DNA from: Nostoc linckia NIES-25 | GTDB taxonomy: Bacteria > Cyanobacteriota > Cyanobacteriia > Cyanobacteriales > Nostocaceae | Reading direction: 5' to 3' | Assembly (NCBI RefSeq): GCF_002368035.1 | Contig: NZ_AP018222.1 | Location: forward strand, 5,369,171 to 5,433,170 | DNA length: 64,000 bases | Shown here: positions 8,681 to 16,352 of the stretch, piece after piece | How positions within the stretch are numbered: position 1 is the stretch's first letter | How the letters are laid out: the number at the start of each line of letters is the position of its first letter | Program-made: the position numbers and the translations under genes | The notes under the pieces: generated by a model | Databases searched by the model: none | What the model was told of the DNA's origin: nothing | The model's input: the letters and a program-made list of their open reading frames with translations, nothing else

Positions 8681-11638
8681 ATGCACGACTTTGTAGTTAA
8701 TTTGTTTAGCGCAGGCTCATTTATTCCTCATGGTCACTGCTACCTGTGGAAGCCAGGGTTAGTTTGGCTGCATATAATTTCTGATGCCATCATTGCCCTT
8801 GCTTACTATTCGATTCCGCTGACGTTGTTCTACTTCGTTCGCAAACGCGAAGATTTACCATTTTCTTGGATATTTTTGTTATTTGCCGCTTTTATTGTCT
8901 TCTGCGGTACGACGCACATTGCCGAGATTTGGACATTGTGGCATCCTACCTATTGGCTATCAGGCATCCTCAAAGCTGGAACTGCGATCGTTTCATTGTT
9001 TACAGCGATGGAACTCGTACCGTTAGTTCCTCAAGCATTAGCCCTGCCGAGTCCGCTGCAATTAAAGGAAGCAAACAAGGCATTATCCGCACAAATTGAG
9101 GAACGCTTGGCAGTTGAAAACCAACTAAGAAGGCTGCAAGAAGAATTAGAACAGCGTGTAGAGGCCAGAACTGCTGAACTGGTAGAAGTTAACCAGCAAT
9201 TACAACAGGAAATCGACGAGCGACACCGGGTGGAAGCTGCCCTGCGGGCCAGTCGCGAGCGGTTAGTTTTGGCACAACAAGTTGGCAAAATCGGCACTTG
9301 TGAATGGAAGTTCCAAACCGGAGAATTGATTTGGACAGAAGAAATGGAAGCTCTATTTGGGCTGACACCTGGAAGTTTTGAGGGTAGCTATGAGCATTGG
9401 TTAAAACGATTACACCCAGACGATCGCTCCAAGGCCCATCTTGCCGCCCAACGAACTGTCACGCAAGGAGCTGACTTCGACACCCAATGGCGGATTATCC
9501 TTCCTGATGGTAAAATTCGCTGGATAGCTGCCAAGGCAAAAATTTTTGCTGACGAAGGTCAGGCAGATCGTTTAATTGGGGTGAATATGGACATCACTGA
9601 ATATAAGGAAGTCCAACAAGAACTCCAACAAACGCTACAAACCTTGAGTACGCTCATTGAAGCTTCGCCACTGCCGATTGTTGTCGTGGAAACAGACACC
9701 ACCGTCAAGTTATGGAATGCAGCAGCAGAGCAATTATTTGGCTGGAGTGAAGCAGAACTTTTAGGTCGCCAGTTGCCCATTGTCCCAGAAGAAAAGCTCC
9801 AAGAATGCAACCAGCTACGAGAGGCTGTCACCAAAGGCGAAGTCTTCTTTGGTGTAGAAACCTATCGCTGCAAGCGTGACGGCTCAAATGTATTTCTCAA
9901 CATTTCAGCGGCTCCCCTTTACGACGAGTGCAGTAACGTCAATGCAATTTTGCTGATTCTTCAGGACATTACTCAACGCAAGCAAGCACAAGCGGCGTTG
10001 CAAGATAGTGAAGAACGCCTCCGTTTAGCTTTGGTGGCGGGAAATCAGGGACTTTATGACCTAAATTTGCAAACTGGTGCTGCAATTGTGAATCCAGAGT
10101 ATGCCCAGATGCTAGGCTACGAACCGGATCAATTTCAGGAAACTAATGCCAAGTTGCGCGATCGCCTCCACCCCGATGATGCAGCAGCGGTTTCTCAGGC
10201 TTATGATGATTGCATTGCAGGGAAACTTGATGAGTACCGAGTGGAGTTTAGACAGCGAACTCAAGCCAGAGATTGGAAATGGATTCTCTCGGTGGGCAAG
10301 ATTGTATCCTGGGACAGCGAAGGAAAACCCCTGCGGATGTTGGGAACTCATACTGACATTAGCGATCGCAAAAGAGCAGAAGCCGAACGAGAACAACTAC
10401 TTTTACGAGAACAAGCGGCACGCGAGCAAGCAGAAGCAGCAAACCGCATCAAAGATGAGTTTCTCGCGGTATTGTCCCATGAATTGCGTACACCCCTCAA
10501 CCCCATTTTGGGTTGGGCAAAGCTGCTCCGCAACTCCAAGTTAGACGAACAAAAAACAGCTTACGCCTTAGAAACCATCGAACGCAATGCTCAATTGCAA
10601 ACCCAGTTGATTGGCGATTTGCTGGATGTCTCCCGGATTCTGCAAGGCAAACTGAGTTTCGATATTGCCCCAGTTGATTTAGAAAGTACAATCTTAGCAG
10701 CAATAGACACAGTGCGTTTAGCTGCTCAAGCCAAGTCCATCCATTTACAATTTTCGATTATCGATTTGGGATTGAAAAATCCTGATATTAGTTCAAATAG
10801 CAAGCAATTTAGTCATCTCAAATCCGAAATCCAAAACACCAAATTCCAAGTAGCAGGGGATACAGCACGCCTTCAGCAAATTATCTGGAATTTGTTATCG
10901 AATGCAGTAAAGTTCACTGATGTAGGAGGAAGCGTGGAGGTGCGTTTGGAACGTGTTGGTACTCAAGCTGAGATCGTCGTTAGCGATACAGGCAGAGGTA
11001 TCAATCCTGACTTTCTACCACACATATTTGACTATTTTCGCCAAGCAGATGCGGCCACAACTAGAAAATTTGGCGGATTAGGACTAGGTTTGGCAATTGT
11101 TCGCCATCTCACAGAATTACACGGTGGTATGGTGACGGCACATAGTTTAGGCGAAGGACATGGAGCCACTTTTACGGTGAAGATACCACTAATCAAGACT
11201 GCCCTAGCAGATAATCAACTCAATTCGGATTCTTCATTAGATGTGTCTGCGGCTTTATCGCTGGCGGATATGCAAATTCTCATGGTAGATGATGATGCAG
11301 ATACCCGCGACTATATCAGTTTCCTGTTAGAGCAAGCTGGCGCAAAGGTAACTTTAGCTGCATCCGCCCATGAAGCACTGCAATTATTAATACAATCAAC
11401 TCCAGACATCTTAGTTAGCGATGTGGGAATGCCTGATATGGATGGCTATATGTTAATGCGGCAGGTAAGAAATCTGCCACCAGAACGGGGAGGAAATATA
11501 AAAGCGATCGCTCTGACTGCCTATGCTGGAGAAATGAATCGACAACTTGCCATAGCCGCCGGATTTGGCAAGCATATTGCCAAACCTGTGGTTCCACAGG
11601 AACTAATAACGGCCATTGTAGAATTAGTCAAAGGATAA
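8681..11638 (+). CDS. Ethylene-receptor-like hybrid histidine kinase (ETR1-type sensor-PAS-HisKA-HATPase-REC)
   Basis: About 985 residues from ATG 8681; an in-frame GTG at 8642 would add 13. The first ~125 residues form three membrane helices that match the ethylene-binding domain. The sequences SDAIIALAYYSIPL and AFIVFCGTTHIAEIW correspond to the plant ETR1 segments with D25, Y32, C65 and H69, and fall here at D35, Y42, C75 and H79 (constant +10). Cys and His are the copper(I) ligands that bind ethylene. A coiled coil follows (about 130-190), then three PAS domains, HisKA (His about 600 in LSHELRTPLNP), HATPase_c and a receiver (Asp about 914 in LVSDVGMPDMDG). ETR1-like receptors are known in cyanobacteria such as Synechocystis, where they affect phototaxis. 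This one lacks the phytochrome-like GAF found there. Ethylene or another small olefin is the likely signal. Confidence 0.92.
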   Translation: MHDFVVNLFSAGSFIPHGHCYLWKPGLVWLHIISDAIIALAYYSIPLTLFYFVRKREDLPFSWIFLLFAAFIVFCGTTHIAEIWTLWHPTYWLSGILKAGTAIVSLFTAMELVPLVPQALALPSPLQLKEANKALSAQIEERLAVENQLRRLQEELEQRVEARTAELVEVNQQLQQEIDERHRVEAALRASRERLVLAQQVGKIGTCEWKFQTGELIWTEEMEALFGLTPGSFEGSYEHWLKRLHPDDRSKAHLAAQRTVTQGADFDTQWRIILPDGKIRWIAAKAKIFADEGQADRLIGVNMDITEYKEVQQELQQTLQTLSTLIEASPLPIVVVETDTTVKLWNAAAEQLFGWSEAELLGRQLPIVPEEKLQECNQLREAVTKGEVFFGVETYRCKRDGSNVFLNISAAPLYDECSNVNAILLILQDITQRKQAQAALQDSEERLRLALVAGNQGLYDLNLQTGAAIVNPEYAQMLGYEPDQFQETNAKLRDRLHPDDAAAVSQAYDDCIAGKLDEYRVEFRQRTQARDWKWILSVGKIVSWDSEGKPLRMLGTHTDISDRKRAEAEREQLLLREQAAREQAEAANRIKDEFLAVLSHELRTPLNPILGWAKLLRNSKLDEQKTAYALETIERNAQLQTQLIGDLLDVSRILQGKLSFDIAPVDLESTILAAIDTVRLAAQAKSIHLQFSIIDLGLKNPDISSNSKQFSHLKSEIQNTKFQVAGDTARLQQIIWNLLSNAVKFTDVGGSVEVRLERVGTQAEIVVSDTGRGINPDFLPHIFDYFRQADAATTRKFGGLGLGLAIVRHLTELHGGMVTAHSLGEGHGATFTVKIPLIKTALADNQLNSDSSLDVSAALSLADMQILMVDDDADTRDYISFLLEQAGAKVTLAASAHEALQLLIQSTPDILVSDVGMPDMDGYMLMRQVRNLPPERGGNIKAIALTAYAGEMNRQLAIAAGFGKHIAKPVVPQELITAIVELVKG

Positions 11639-11651
11639 AGTTTCAGAAAGC

Positions 11652-11668
11652 TTTTGCGTAAGTCCTGT
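11652..11668. repeat. Solo end of the CAGGACTTACGCAA miniature element
   Basis: The sequence TTTTGCGTAAGTCCTG matches the right terminus of the 94-bp element family seen at 37051 and 62624. No matching left end lies nearby, so this is a remnant. Confidence 0.5.
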
Positions 11669-11700
11669 TTAATTATCTCCGCTTACTTACAACTCAATTG

Positions 11701-11878
11701 CAAGTCGATGCAACAAAGGTGCAAGTCGATGCAACAAAGGTGCGAGTCGATGCAACAAAGGTGCAGGTCGATGCAACAAAGGTGCGAGTCGATGCAACAA
11801 AGGTGCAGGTCGATGCAACAAAGGTGCGAGTCGATGCAACAAAGGTGCGAGTCGATGCAACAAAGGTGCAGGTCGATG
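11701..11878. repeat. 21-bp tandem repeat, eight copies plus a partial ninth
   Basis: Eight consecutive 21-bp units of the form CRRGTCGATGCAACAAAGGTG, differing only in two positions near the start, plus ten bases of a ninth. Because the unit length is a multiple of three and lacks stops in several frames, long reading frames appear on both strands (for example VDATKVQ repeats). I treat these as by-products. There is no spacer diversity, so it is not a CRISPR array. Confidence 0.9.
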
Positions 11879-11913
11879 TATTTACAGCTATTTTCAAGTA
11901 AATAGACCACACG

Positions 11914-11942
11914 GTAGGGGCACAGCAATGCTGTGCCCCTAC
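11914..11942. repeat. Perfect hairpin repeat GTAGGGGCACAGCA / TGCTGTGCCCCTAC
   Basis: A 14-bp perfect inverted repeat with a one-base loop, followed by GACAGATGTGGTT. This is an intact copy of the hairpin repeat that is interrupted by a ~190-bp insertion at 62.1 kb; similar hairpins are interrupted at 29.2 and 42.3 kb. It could fold in RNA, but no T-run follows. Confidence 0.85.
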
Positions 11943-11997
11943 GACAGATGTGGTTCAAATACATGAAAACTGCTGTAACAATGCAGGAGGGGTCATC

Positions 11998-12115
11998 ATA
12001 TCAAGTTCGGTTGATTAGTTATAATTCCCGTAATCTATGCAGAAATCGGAAAACCTTCTTTCCCCCTGCTCCCTGCGGTCTTAATGATAAGTCTTTCACC
12101 GAACACGATATGACC
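11998..12115. repeat. Inverted-repeat element, TATCAAGTTCGG family, copy 1
   Basis: The left end reads TATCAAGTTCGGTTGATTAG and the right end, reverse complemented, TCATATCGTGTTCGGTG. Related pairs occur at about 13064-13209 and 15333-15467. The interior holds C-rich sequence and no gene. The remaining sequence up to the DUF1772 gene at 12340 is AT-rich. Confidence 0.55.
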
Positions 12116-12339
12116 GCAAGATTTTGATAGTTGCACAAGAATCAAATAGTTAGAAAATAAATTGTTTTCCTAATCTAAAGAAAATTAATTCAATTCAGAA
12201 GAAGTATGGCACATTAATTGGCATTGGTTCGATTTCATGTGGTGAAGGAAACGCATTCTCTTGTTAAACAATGTAAGTTAACATCGATCGCCCATTACTG
12301 AAGCATTTGCTAATCAGTCATCTGTCTTTTGGAGTATTT

Positions 12340-12840
12340 ATGACAACTGTTGACTACTTGCCTTTTGCATTAAAACTTTTCACTGCCTTGGGTTGCGGAC
12401 TAGTGGCGGGAGTCTTCTTTGGTTTTTCGACTTTTGTCATGAGCGCTCTTGCTCGACTTCAGCCCAGAGAAGGCATTATTGCCATGCAATCGATCAATAT
12501 CACAGCAATCAATCCGTTGTTTATGGTGGCGCTGTTTGGAACGGCTTTAGCTTGCCTATTTCTGGCGATCGCCTCATTTTCAAAGTGGCATCAGCCTGGT
12601 GCGGCGTACTTATTGCTTGGTAGTTTGCTCTACCTCATTGGCACTATTCTAGTGACCATCGTCTTCAATGTACCGTTGAATGATGCGCTGGCGATCGCTA
12701 AACCAGATAGCGCTGAGGGCGCAAATCTATGGGCTAGATATCTTACGAACTGGACACTCTGGAACCATGTCCGGACAATAGCAGCGTTTGGAGCAGCAAC
12801 ATTACTGACGATGGGACTGTGCGATCGAACAGTGCGATAA
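12340..12840 (+). CDS. DUF1772 family (anthrone oxygenase-like) membrane protein
   Basis: About 166 residues with four predicted membrane helices. Visible family features are an early GCGLVAGVFFGFSTFVMSAL segment, INPLFMVALFGTALACLFLA in the middle, FNVPLNDALA followed by WARYLTNWTLWNHVRT, and a last hydrophobic segment. This matches DUF1772, which also contains fungal anthrone oxygenases; in bacteria the function is not established. GGAG five bases before ATG 12340 favours that start over an upstream in-frame TTG at 12307. It appears monocistronic. Confidence 0.82.
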   Translation: MTTVDYLPFALKLFTALGCGLVAGVFFGFSTFVMSALARLQPREGIIAMQSINITAINPLFMVALFGTALACLFLAIASFSKWHQPGAAYLLLGSLLYLIGTILVTIVFNVPLNDALAIAKPDSAEGANLWARYLTNWTLWNHVRTIAAFGAATLLTMGLCDRTVR

Positions 12841-12920
12841 GTTGTCGCCCATTTAACGCAGTACATATTTTCGGGCTGGCTGTTGAGGATTGACTGTTAA
12901 ACGTATAGTTAGGATAATTA

Positions 12921-13042
12921 GACCTCTTGCATAAATTGAAAATAACAACCCCAAAGAGCCAAAGCTACGCTTTGTCTCCGCTCCCCTTGCTAAGGGGAGG
13001 GGTTGGGGGTGGGGTGTTAGGGACTTTTGCAAGAGGTTTATT
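12921..13042. repeat. Inverted-repeat element with AGACCTCTTGCA ends
   Basis: Starts TAGACCTCTTGCATAAATTG and ends TTTTGCAAGAGGTTTA, with a G/C-rich centre containing CTCCCCTTGCTAAGGGGAGG. Similar ends are seen at about 45383-45476 and a lone left end at about 56073. I could not find a clean target duplication. Confidence 0.5.
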
Positions 13043-13063
13043 CTACTTTTGAGTTAATATCAT

Positions 13064-13209
13064 GTTCGGGTAATTAGTTATGATTTCGGTAATCATTAAA
13101 CCCCACCCCGCCAAAGAGGTGCTTTGTCTCCCCTCCCCTTGCTAAGGGGAGGGGATTAAGGGGTGGGGTTCTTCGGCTTTAGTAAGTAATTAACCGCACA
13201 TGATATAAC
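13064..13209. repeat. Inverted-repeat element, TATCAAGTTCGG family, copy 2
   Basis: The ends read AATATCATGTTCGGGTAATT and, from the other side, TTATATCATGTGCGGTTAAT. The interior is a C-rich/G-rich palindromic core (CCCCTTGCTAAGGGG). No coding potential. Confidence 0.5.
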
Positions 13210-13358
13210 TTCTTCGAGAGAGGGAACAGGGAATAGGCAATGGGCAACAGTAAGCTTTGTTAGTTAGGCGCTTTCTTTCTTGCCTGTTCGTTCCCTCTCC
13301 CTTTGGAAGGTCTAACTAAATCAACAACCACATGCAGTCCTGTTCCCTTTTTAGAAAT

Positions 13359-13982
13359 ATGAGTGTTCAAGCCGCATACGATAATTGGTCAACTACATAT
13401 GATGCTGACGAAAACCTGACGCGCGATTTGGATCGAATCGTTACTAAAGAAACCTTAATGGGTTTGAGATGTAAATCAGTCGTTGAAATTGGCTGTGGCA
13501 CAGGCAAGAATACGCTACTGCTGTCACAAATCGCCCAAACAGTCTATGCAGTAGATTTTTCAGCATCGATGATCGAGAAGGCGAAAGAGAAAGTGAATTC
13601 AGCCAATGTGATGTTCGTTACAGCAGACATCACAAACCAATGGATTTGTAGCAACGAATCGGCTGATTTAATTACCTGCAATCTCGTTCTAGAACACATC
13701 GAAGATTTATCATTTATCTTTTCAGAAGCATCCCGCGTACTTGTTAGAGGAGGATACTTTTTCATTTGCGAACTTCATCCATTCAGACAATATGGAGGCA
13801 CACAAGCTAATTTTCAAAGAAATCAAGAAGTGATTCAAATTCCAGCATTTGTACATCACCTCTCAGATTTTTTTCAGGCAGCAAAAAATTATGGTTTCCT
13901 GCTTGAGGATTTCAACGAGTGGTGGCATCAGCAAGACCAAAATAAACCACCTAGACTTGTATCTTTCTTGTTCAAAAAGTGA
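13359..13982 (+). CDS. Class I SAM-dependent methyltransferase
   Basis: About 207 residues from ATG 13359; an in-frame ATG at 13332 would add nine. Motif I is clear (VVEIGCGTGKNTLLLSQIA), with the acidic residue of motif II in VYAVDFSASMIEKAKEKV and the usual ADLITCNLVLEHIEDL segment. This is a Methyltransf_11/25-type fold that transfers a methyl group from S-adenosylmethionine to a small molecule. The C-terminal half (HPFRQYGGTQANF and onward) resembles small-molecule methyltransferases, but the substrate cannot be inferred. It has no operon partner and lies in a repeat-rich neighbourhood. Confidence 0.85.
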   Translation: MSVQAAYDNWSTTYDADENLTRDLDRIVTKETLMGLRCKSVVEIGCGTGKNTLLLSQIAQTVYAVDFSASMIEKAKEKVNSANVMFVTADITNQWICSNESADLITCNLVLEHIEDLSFIFSEASRVLVRGGYFFICELHPFRQYGGTQANFQRNQEVIQIPAFVHHLSDFFQAAKNYGFLLEDFNEWWHQQDQNKPPRLVSFLFKK

Positions 13983-14181
13983 AGACAAGAGAAAGCAGGA
14001 GAGGAAAATTGGGCTTTTATTTTCGCTCTCAAAATTGGATAATTTAATTTTTGGAACTCCCTAACCTCGCTACACTAAGGATAATAAGTGCATATTCATC
14101 TGAAATTGTCAATGGCTATATCGAGTAAATTTATAGTATGCTGAATCTAGAAAAGTACTCAGCATTTGTCAGGAGATATCT

Positions 14182-14754
14182 TTGTCAAAAATCAACTTTT
14201 CTATCTGGTTAAAACAGCACCGCGCGATCGCTGGAGTCATGCTACTTGCGATCGCTATTACTACCTGGAATAATGCCAAATCAGAATTAGCTTCCGCCAA
14301 CAGCCCATTAGTTACAAATCTCATCGCGTCCACTCCAGCCCCATCCCCAGCCTCTCCCACACAAAATGCTGCTGATACCAAGCCGCTTGAGCAACAAGCA
14401 GCCCAAGTTATTCGTGAGTATTACAACGCGATCGCCCGCCAAGACTATAAACAAGCCTACTCAGCTTGGGATGGAGATGGAGCTGCTAGCAAGCAGTCAT
14501 TTGAGAACTTCAAGCAGGGTTTTGCCAACACTGCATCCGTTACTGTAGAGGTTGGAGAACCAGGTAGATTAGACGGCGCAGCAGGCTCGTCATACATTGA
14601 AATTCCAGTTACTGTTACTGCTGTCACCATCAATGGAACTCCGCAACGATTTCACGGTACTTATGTGCTGCGACGAGTCAATAACGTTCCTGGCTCAACT
14701 CCAGAGCAGCAAAGATGGCATATCTACTCGGCGAATATTACTCAAGCGAATTAA
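14182..14754 (+). CDS. Exported NTF2-like protein of unknown function
   Basis: A 190-residue protein starting at TTG 14182, with AGGAG at 14171-14175 supporting it. Residues 14-27 form a hydrophobic segment (AIAGVMLLAIAITTW), so it is probably exported or anchored. A Ser/Pro/Ala-rich linker follows (about 50-65). The C-terminal part, beginning VIREYYNAIARQDYKQAYSAW and ending with RWHIYSANI, looks like a cone-shaped NTF2/SnoaL-type fold. No catalytic residues can be named. It stands alone. Confidence 0.65.
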   Translation: MSKINFSIWLKQHRAIAGVMLLAIAITTWNNAKSELASANSPLVTNLIASTPAPSPASPTQNAADTKPLEQQAAQVIREYYNAIARQDYKQAYSAWDGDGAASKQSFENFKQGFANTASVTVEVGEPGRLDGAAGSSYIEIPVTVTAVTINGTPQRFHGTYVLRRVNNVPGSTPEQQRWHIYSANITQAN

Positions 14755-14858
14755 ATATTTGTAGTTGGGATGAGGTAGGGGAGGCTCTTGAGGCAGGGGA
14801 AAAGGTTAAAGGTTAAAGGGAAAAGGAATAAATTTAATCTTTCCCGCTGCCCCCTGCC

Positions 14859-15170
14859 TTAATATGAATTGGACTTTTTTGATTTTCGTGCTGACTTTGG
14901 TGGCGTTCGGTGTGCGCCAAAGTATTTCTCGCTGCGGTAACGTAACCACACCCGCAACACTTGGGGAATCTGTTCTTTTTGTTCCTTGGTGAGGGTATTG
15001 TAAAGGGCTAAGGCGCGATCGCGTTCGCCCCGACAAGCAGCATTGTTATGAGCATCCCAATAGCTGCGGGCTACTCTAATCCGCCGACAGACTTCTTTAA
15101 TCAGCGCATCTCCGGTAAGTGGAGTATCTTCCTTGGTCATACGCCAAATGCTATAAATTTCTAATTCCAT
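14859..15170 (-). CDS. Conserved hypothetical protein (small, basic)
   Basis: A 103-residue soluble protein that I do not recognise as a named family. It is largely helical and charged (IKEVCRRIRVARSYWDAHNN, then RDRALALYNTLTKEQKEQIP) with a very basic tail (RTPPKSARKSKKS) that could bind nucleic acid. An internal Met at residue 11 could be the real start. HIP1 sites inside it support a real gene. Confidence 0.6.
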   Translation of the reverse strand: MELEIYSIWRMTKEDTPLTGDALIKEVCRRIRVARSYWDAHNNAACRGERDRALALYNTLTKEQKEQIPQVLRVWLRYRSEKYFGAHRTPPKSARKSKKSNSY

Positions 15171-15332
15171 CCTAGCGAGTCCTACTAATGAGGCGCAGCT
15201 TATATACTTTTTAATACTTTTAACCTAGTGTATATACTAGTCGTATGGACAGTTGCTCATGACACATCGTATTACTTTGGTTAAAAGTTTTAATTTACTA
15301 TTGGACTTTGGACAAAAAACTTGTTATTTCAA

Positions 15333-15467
15333 GTTCGTATGATTAGTTATGATTGCAGTCCTCGCGTTACCCCTCCCCAACCCTCCCCTTGCTAAGGGGA
15401 GGGTGCCGTAAGGCGGGTGGGGTGTTTCAGAATTTATAAGTAATTAAGCGAACTTGATATTAAGCAT
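15333..15467. repeat. Inverted-repeat element, TATCAAGTTCGG family, copy 3
   Basis: The left end reads ATTTCAAGTTCGTATGATTA. The right end, reverse complemented, reads ATATCAAGTTCGCTTAATTA. The core includes CTCCCCTTGCTAAGGGGAGG, a strong hairpin. It lies just past the end of the szn-like cluster and could act as a transcription stop for it. No gene is seen in 15171-15512. Confidence 0.55.
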
Positions 15468-15512
15468 TCAAGTCTAACTGTGGAAAAAGTGCAACTTTTA
15501 GCCCGACTGTCA

Positions 15513-16352
15513 TTATAAAGCTAGTAAATCTTCGTAGAAAGCTCCAAATCGATTTTGAGGATGAACTAAGTGTGTTTCGAGTATCCAATGCCGCTTATTC
15601 CCAAAATTATCAGGAGCGCTCATCGGTCTAATGTTTTCTGGGCAGATATAGTCAAATTTAGTATCTCCAAGTATTTTTTCATGGGGGAAAAGCCCAATTA
15701 AATGACCTGAATGGGGTTGCGAACTCAACTTCCAATCGTTTTTCTCGGCCTGATATTGCATATATTCGTAGAGTTCCTTGCCAGTCATATCCTGATTTTG
15801 TAAATAATAAGCTTTGCCTTGGAGAAACAGGCGCTCACAATCATTGCATATCCTAAATTTCTCAGGGTCAATATCTGTTCCTGGCACAATTATGGTACGT
15901 CCAAGATCCACTTCTACACGAACAGAGGAATCCACATCTGTACAAAGAGCGATACCCAGGTCAAAAAAAGCTATATCTCCTGAGTCAATCGCATTATTTG
16001 TAACCTTGGCACTATAAGGATTAATGGTATCTTCACCTACACGCAATATTTGTTTATGCCAGAATCGCGGTTTTTGACCTGGTGGACAAAGCACTTGTGC
16101 AATTAATTCGTGAATCGCCTTTTGAATTGTTCCAGTTTGAGATTCAGCTTTTACTAGTTGAGATTCGATAATCTGCTCAATAAGTAACAGGGTGCGATTC
16201 CGAGCGGAAATTAACTGTTGTGCCAAGATGGAGTCAGTATACGAAGAATTATGGCCTTGCATAATAGTGGGATAAATTGAGGTGAGCAGGGGAAACATTT
16301 TTCGGCGGTTTTTATGCGGAAATCCCTTATTTTGCCCGACTACTGATGACAT
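15513..16352 (-). CDS. M24-fold (creatinase/aminopeptidase P-like) metallohydrolase, last gene of the szn-like cluster
   Basis: Up to 279 residues. The C-terminal two thirds carry the pita-bread metal site of family M24: Asp in GDIAFFDLG, a second Asp in CTDVDS, His in GHLIGLFPHE, Glu in ILETHLV and a final Glu in GAFYEDLLAL. M24 members include methionine and Xaa-Pro aminopeptidases and creatinase, which hydrolyses a guanidine derivative. The longest start (16352) overlaps the permease gene by 26 bases; Mets at 16298 and 16262 are alternatives and none has a clear RBS. With a guanidine-modifying pathway encoded upstream, hydrolysis of a pathway intermediate or peptide conjugate is an attractive role, but that is inference. 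Confidence 0.72.
   Translation of the reverse strand: MSSVVGQNKGFPHKNRRKMFPLLTSIYPTIMQGHNSSYTDSILAQQLISARNRTLLLIEQIIESQLVKAESQTGTIQKAIHELIAQVLCPPGQKPRFWHKQILRVGEDTINPYSAKVTNNAIDSGDIAFFDLGIALCTDVDSSVRVEVDLGRTIIVPGTDIDPEKFRICNDCERLFLQGKAYYLQNQDMTGKELYEYMQYQAEKNDWKLSSQPHSGHLIGLFPHEKILGDTKFDYICPENIRPMSAPDNFGNKRHWILETHLVHPQNRFGAFYEDLLAL

Noticed and set aside
11701..11878. CRISPR-like regular repeats
   Set aside because: Units are contiguous with no spacers, so it is a simple tandem array.
11654..11964. Long reading frames on both strands over the 21-bp repeats, giving VDATKVQ or QRCKSMQ heptads
   Set aside because: They arise because the repeat unit is a multiple of three without stops. No RBS, no family and frames open on both strands.
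15360..15425. G/C-rich hairpin after the szn-like cluster as a dedicated terminator
   Set aside because: It is part of a dispersed repeat (copies at 13.1 kb and elsewhere). It may stop transcription but is not specific to the cluster.
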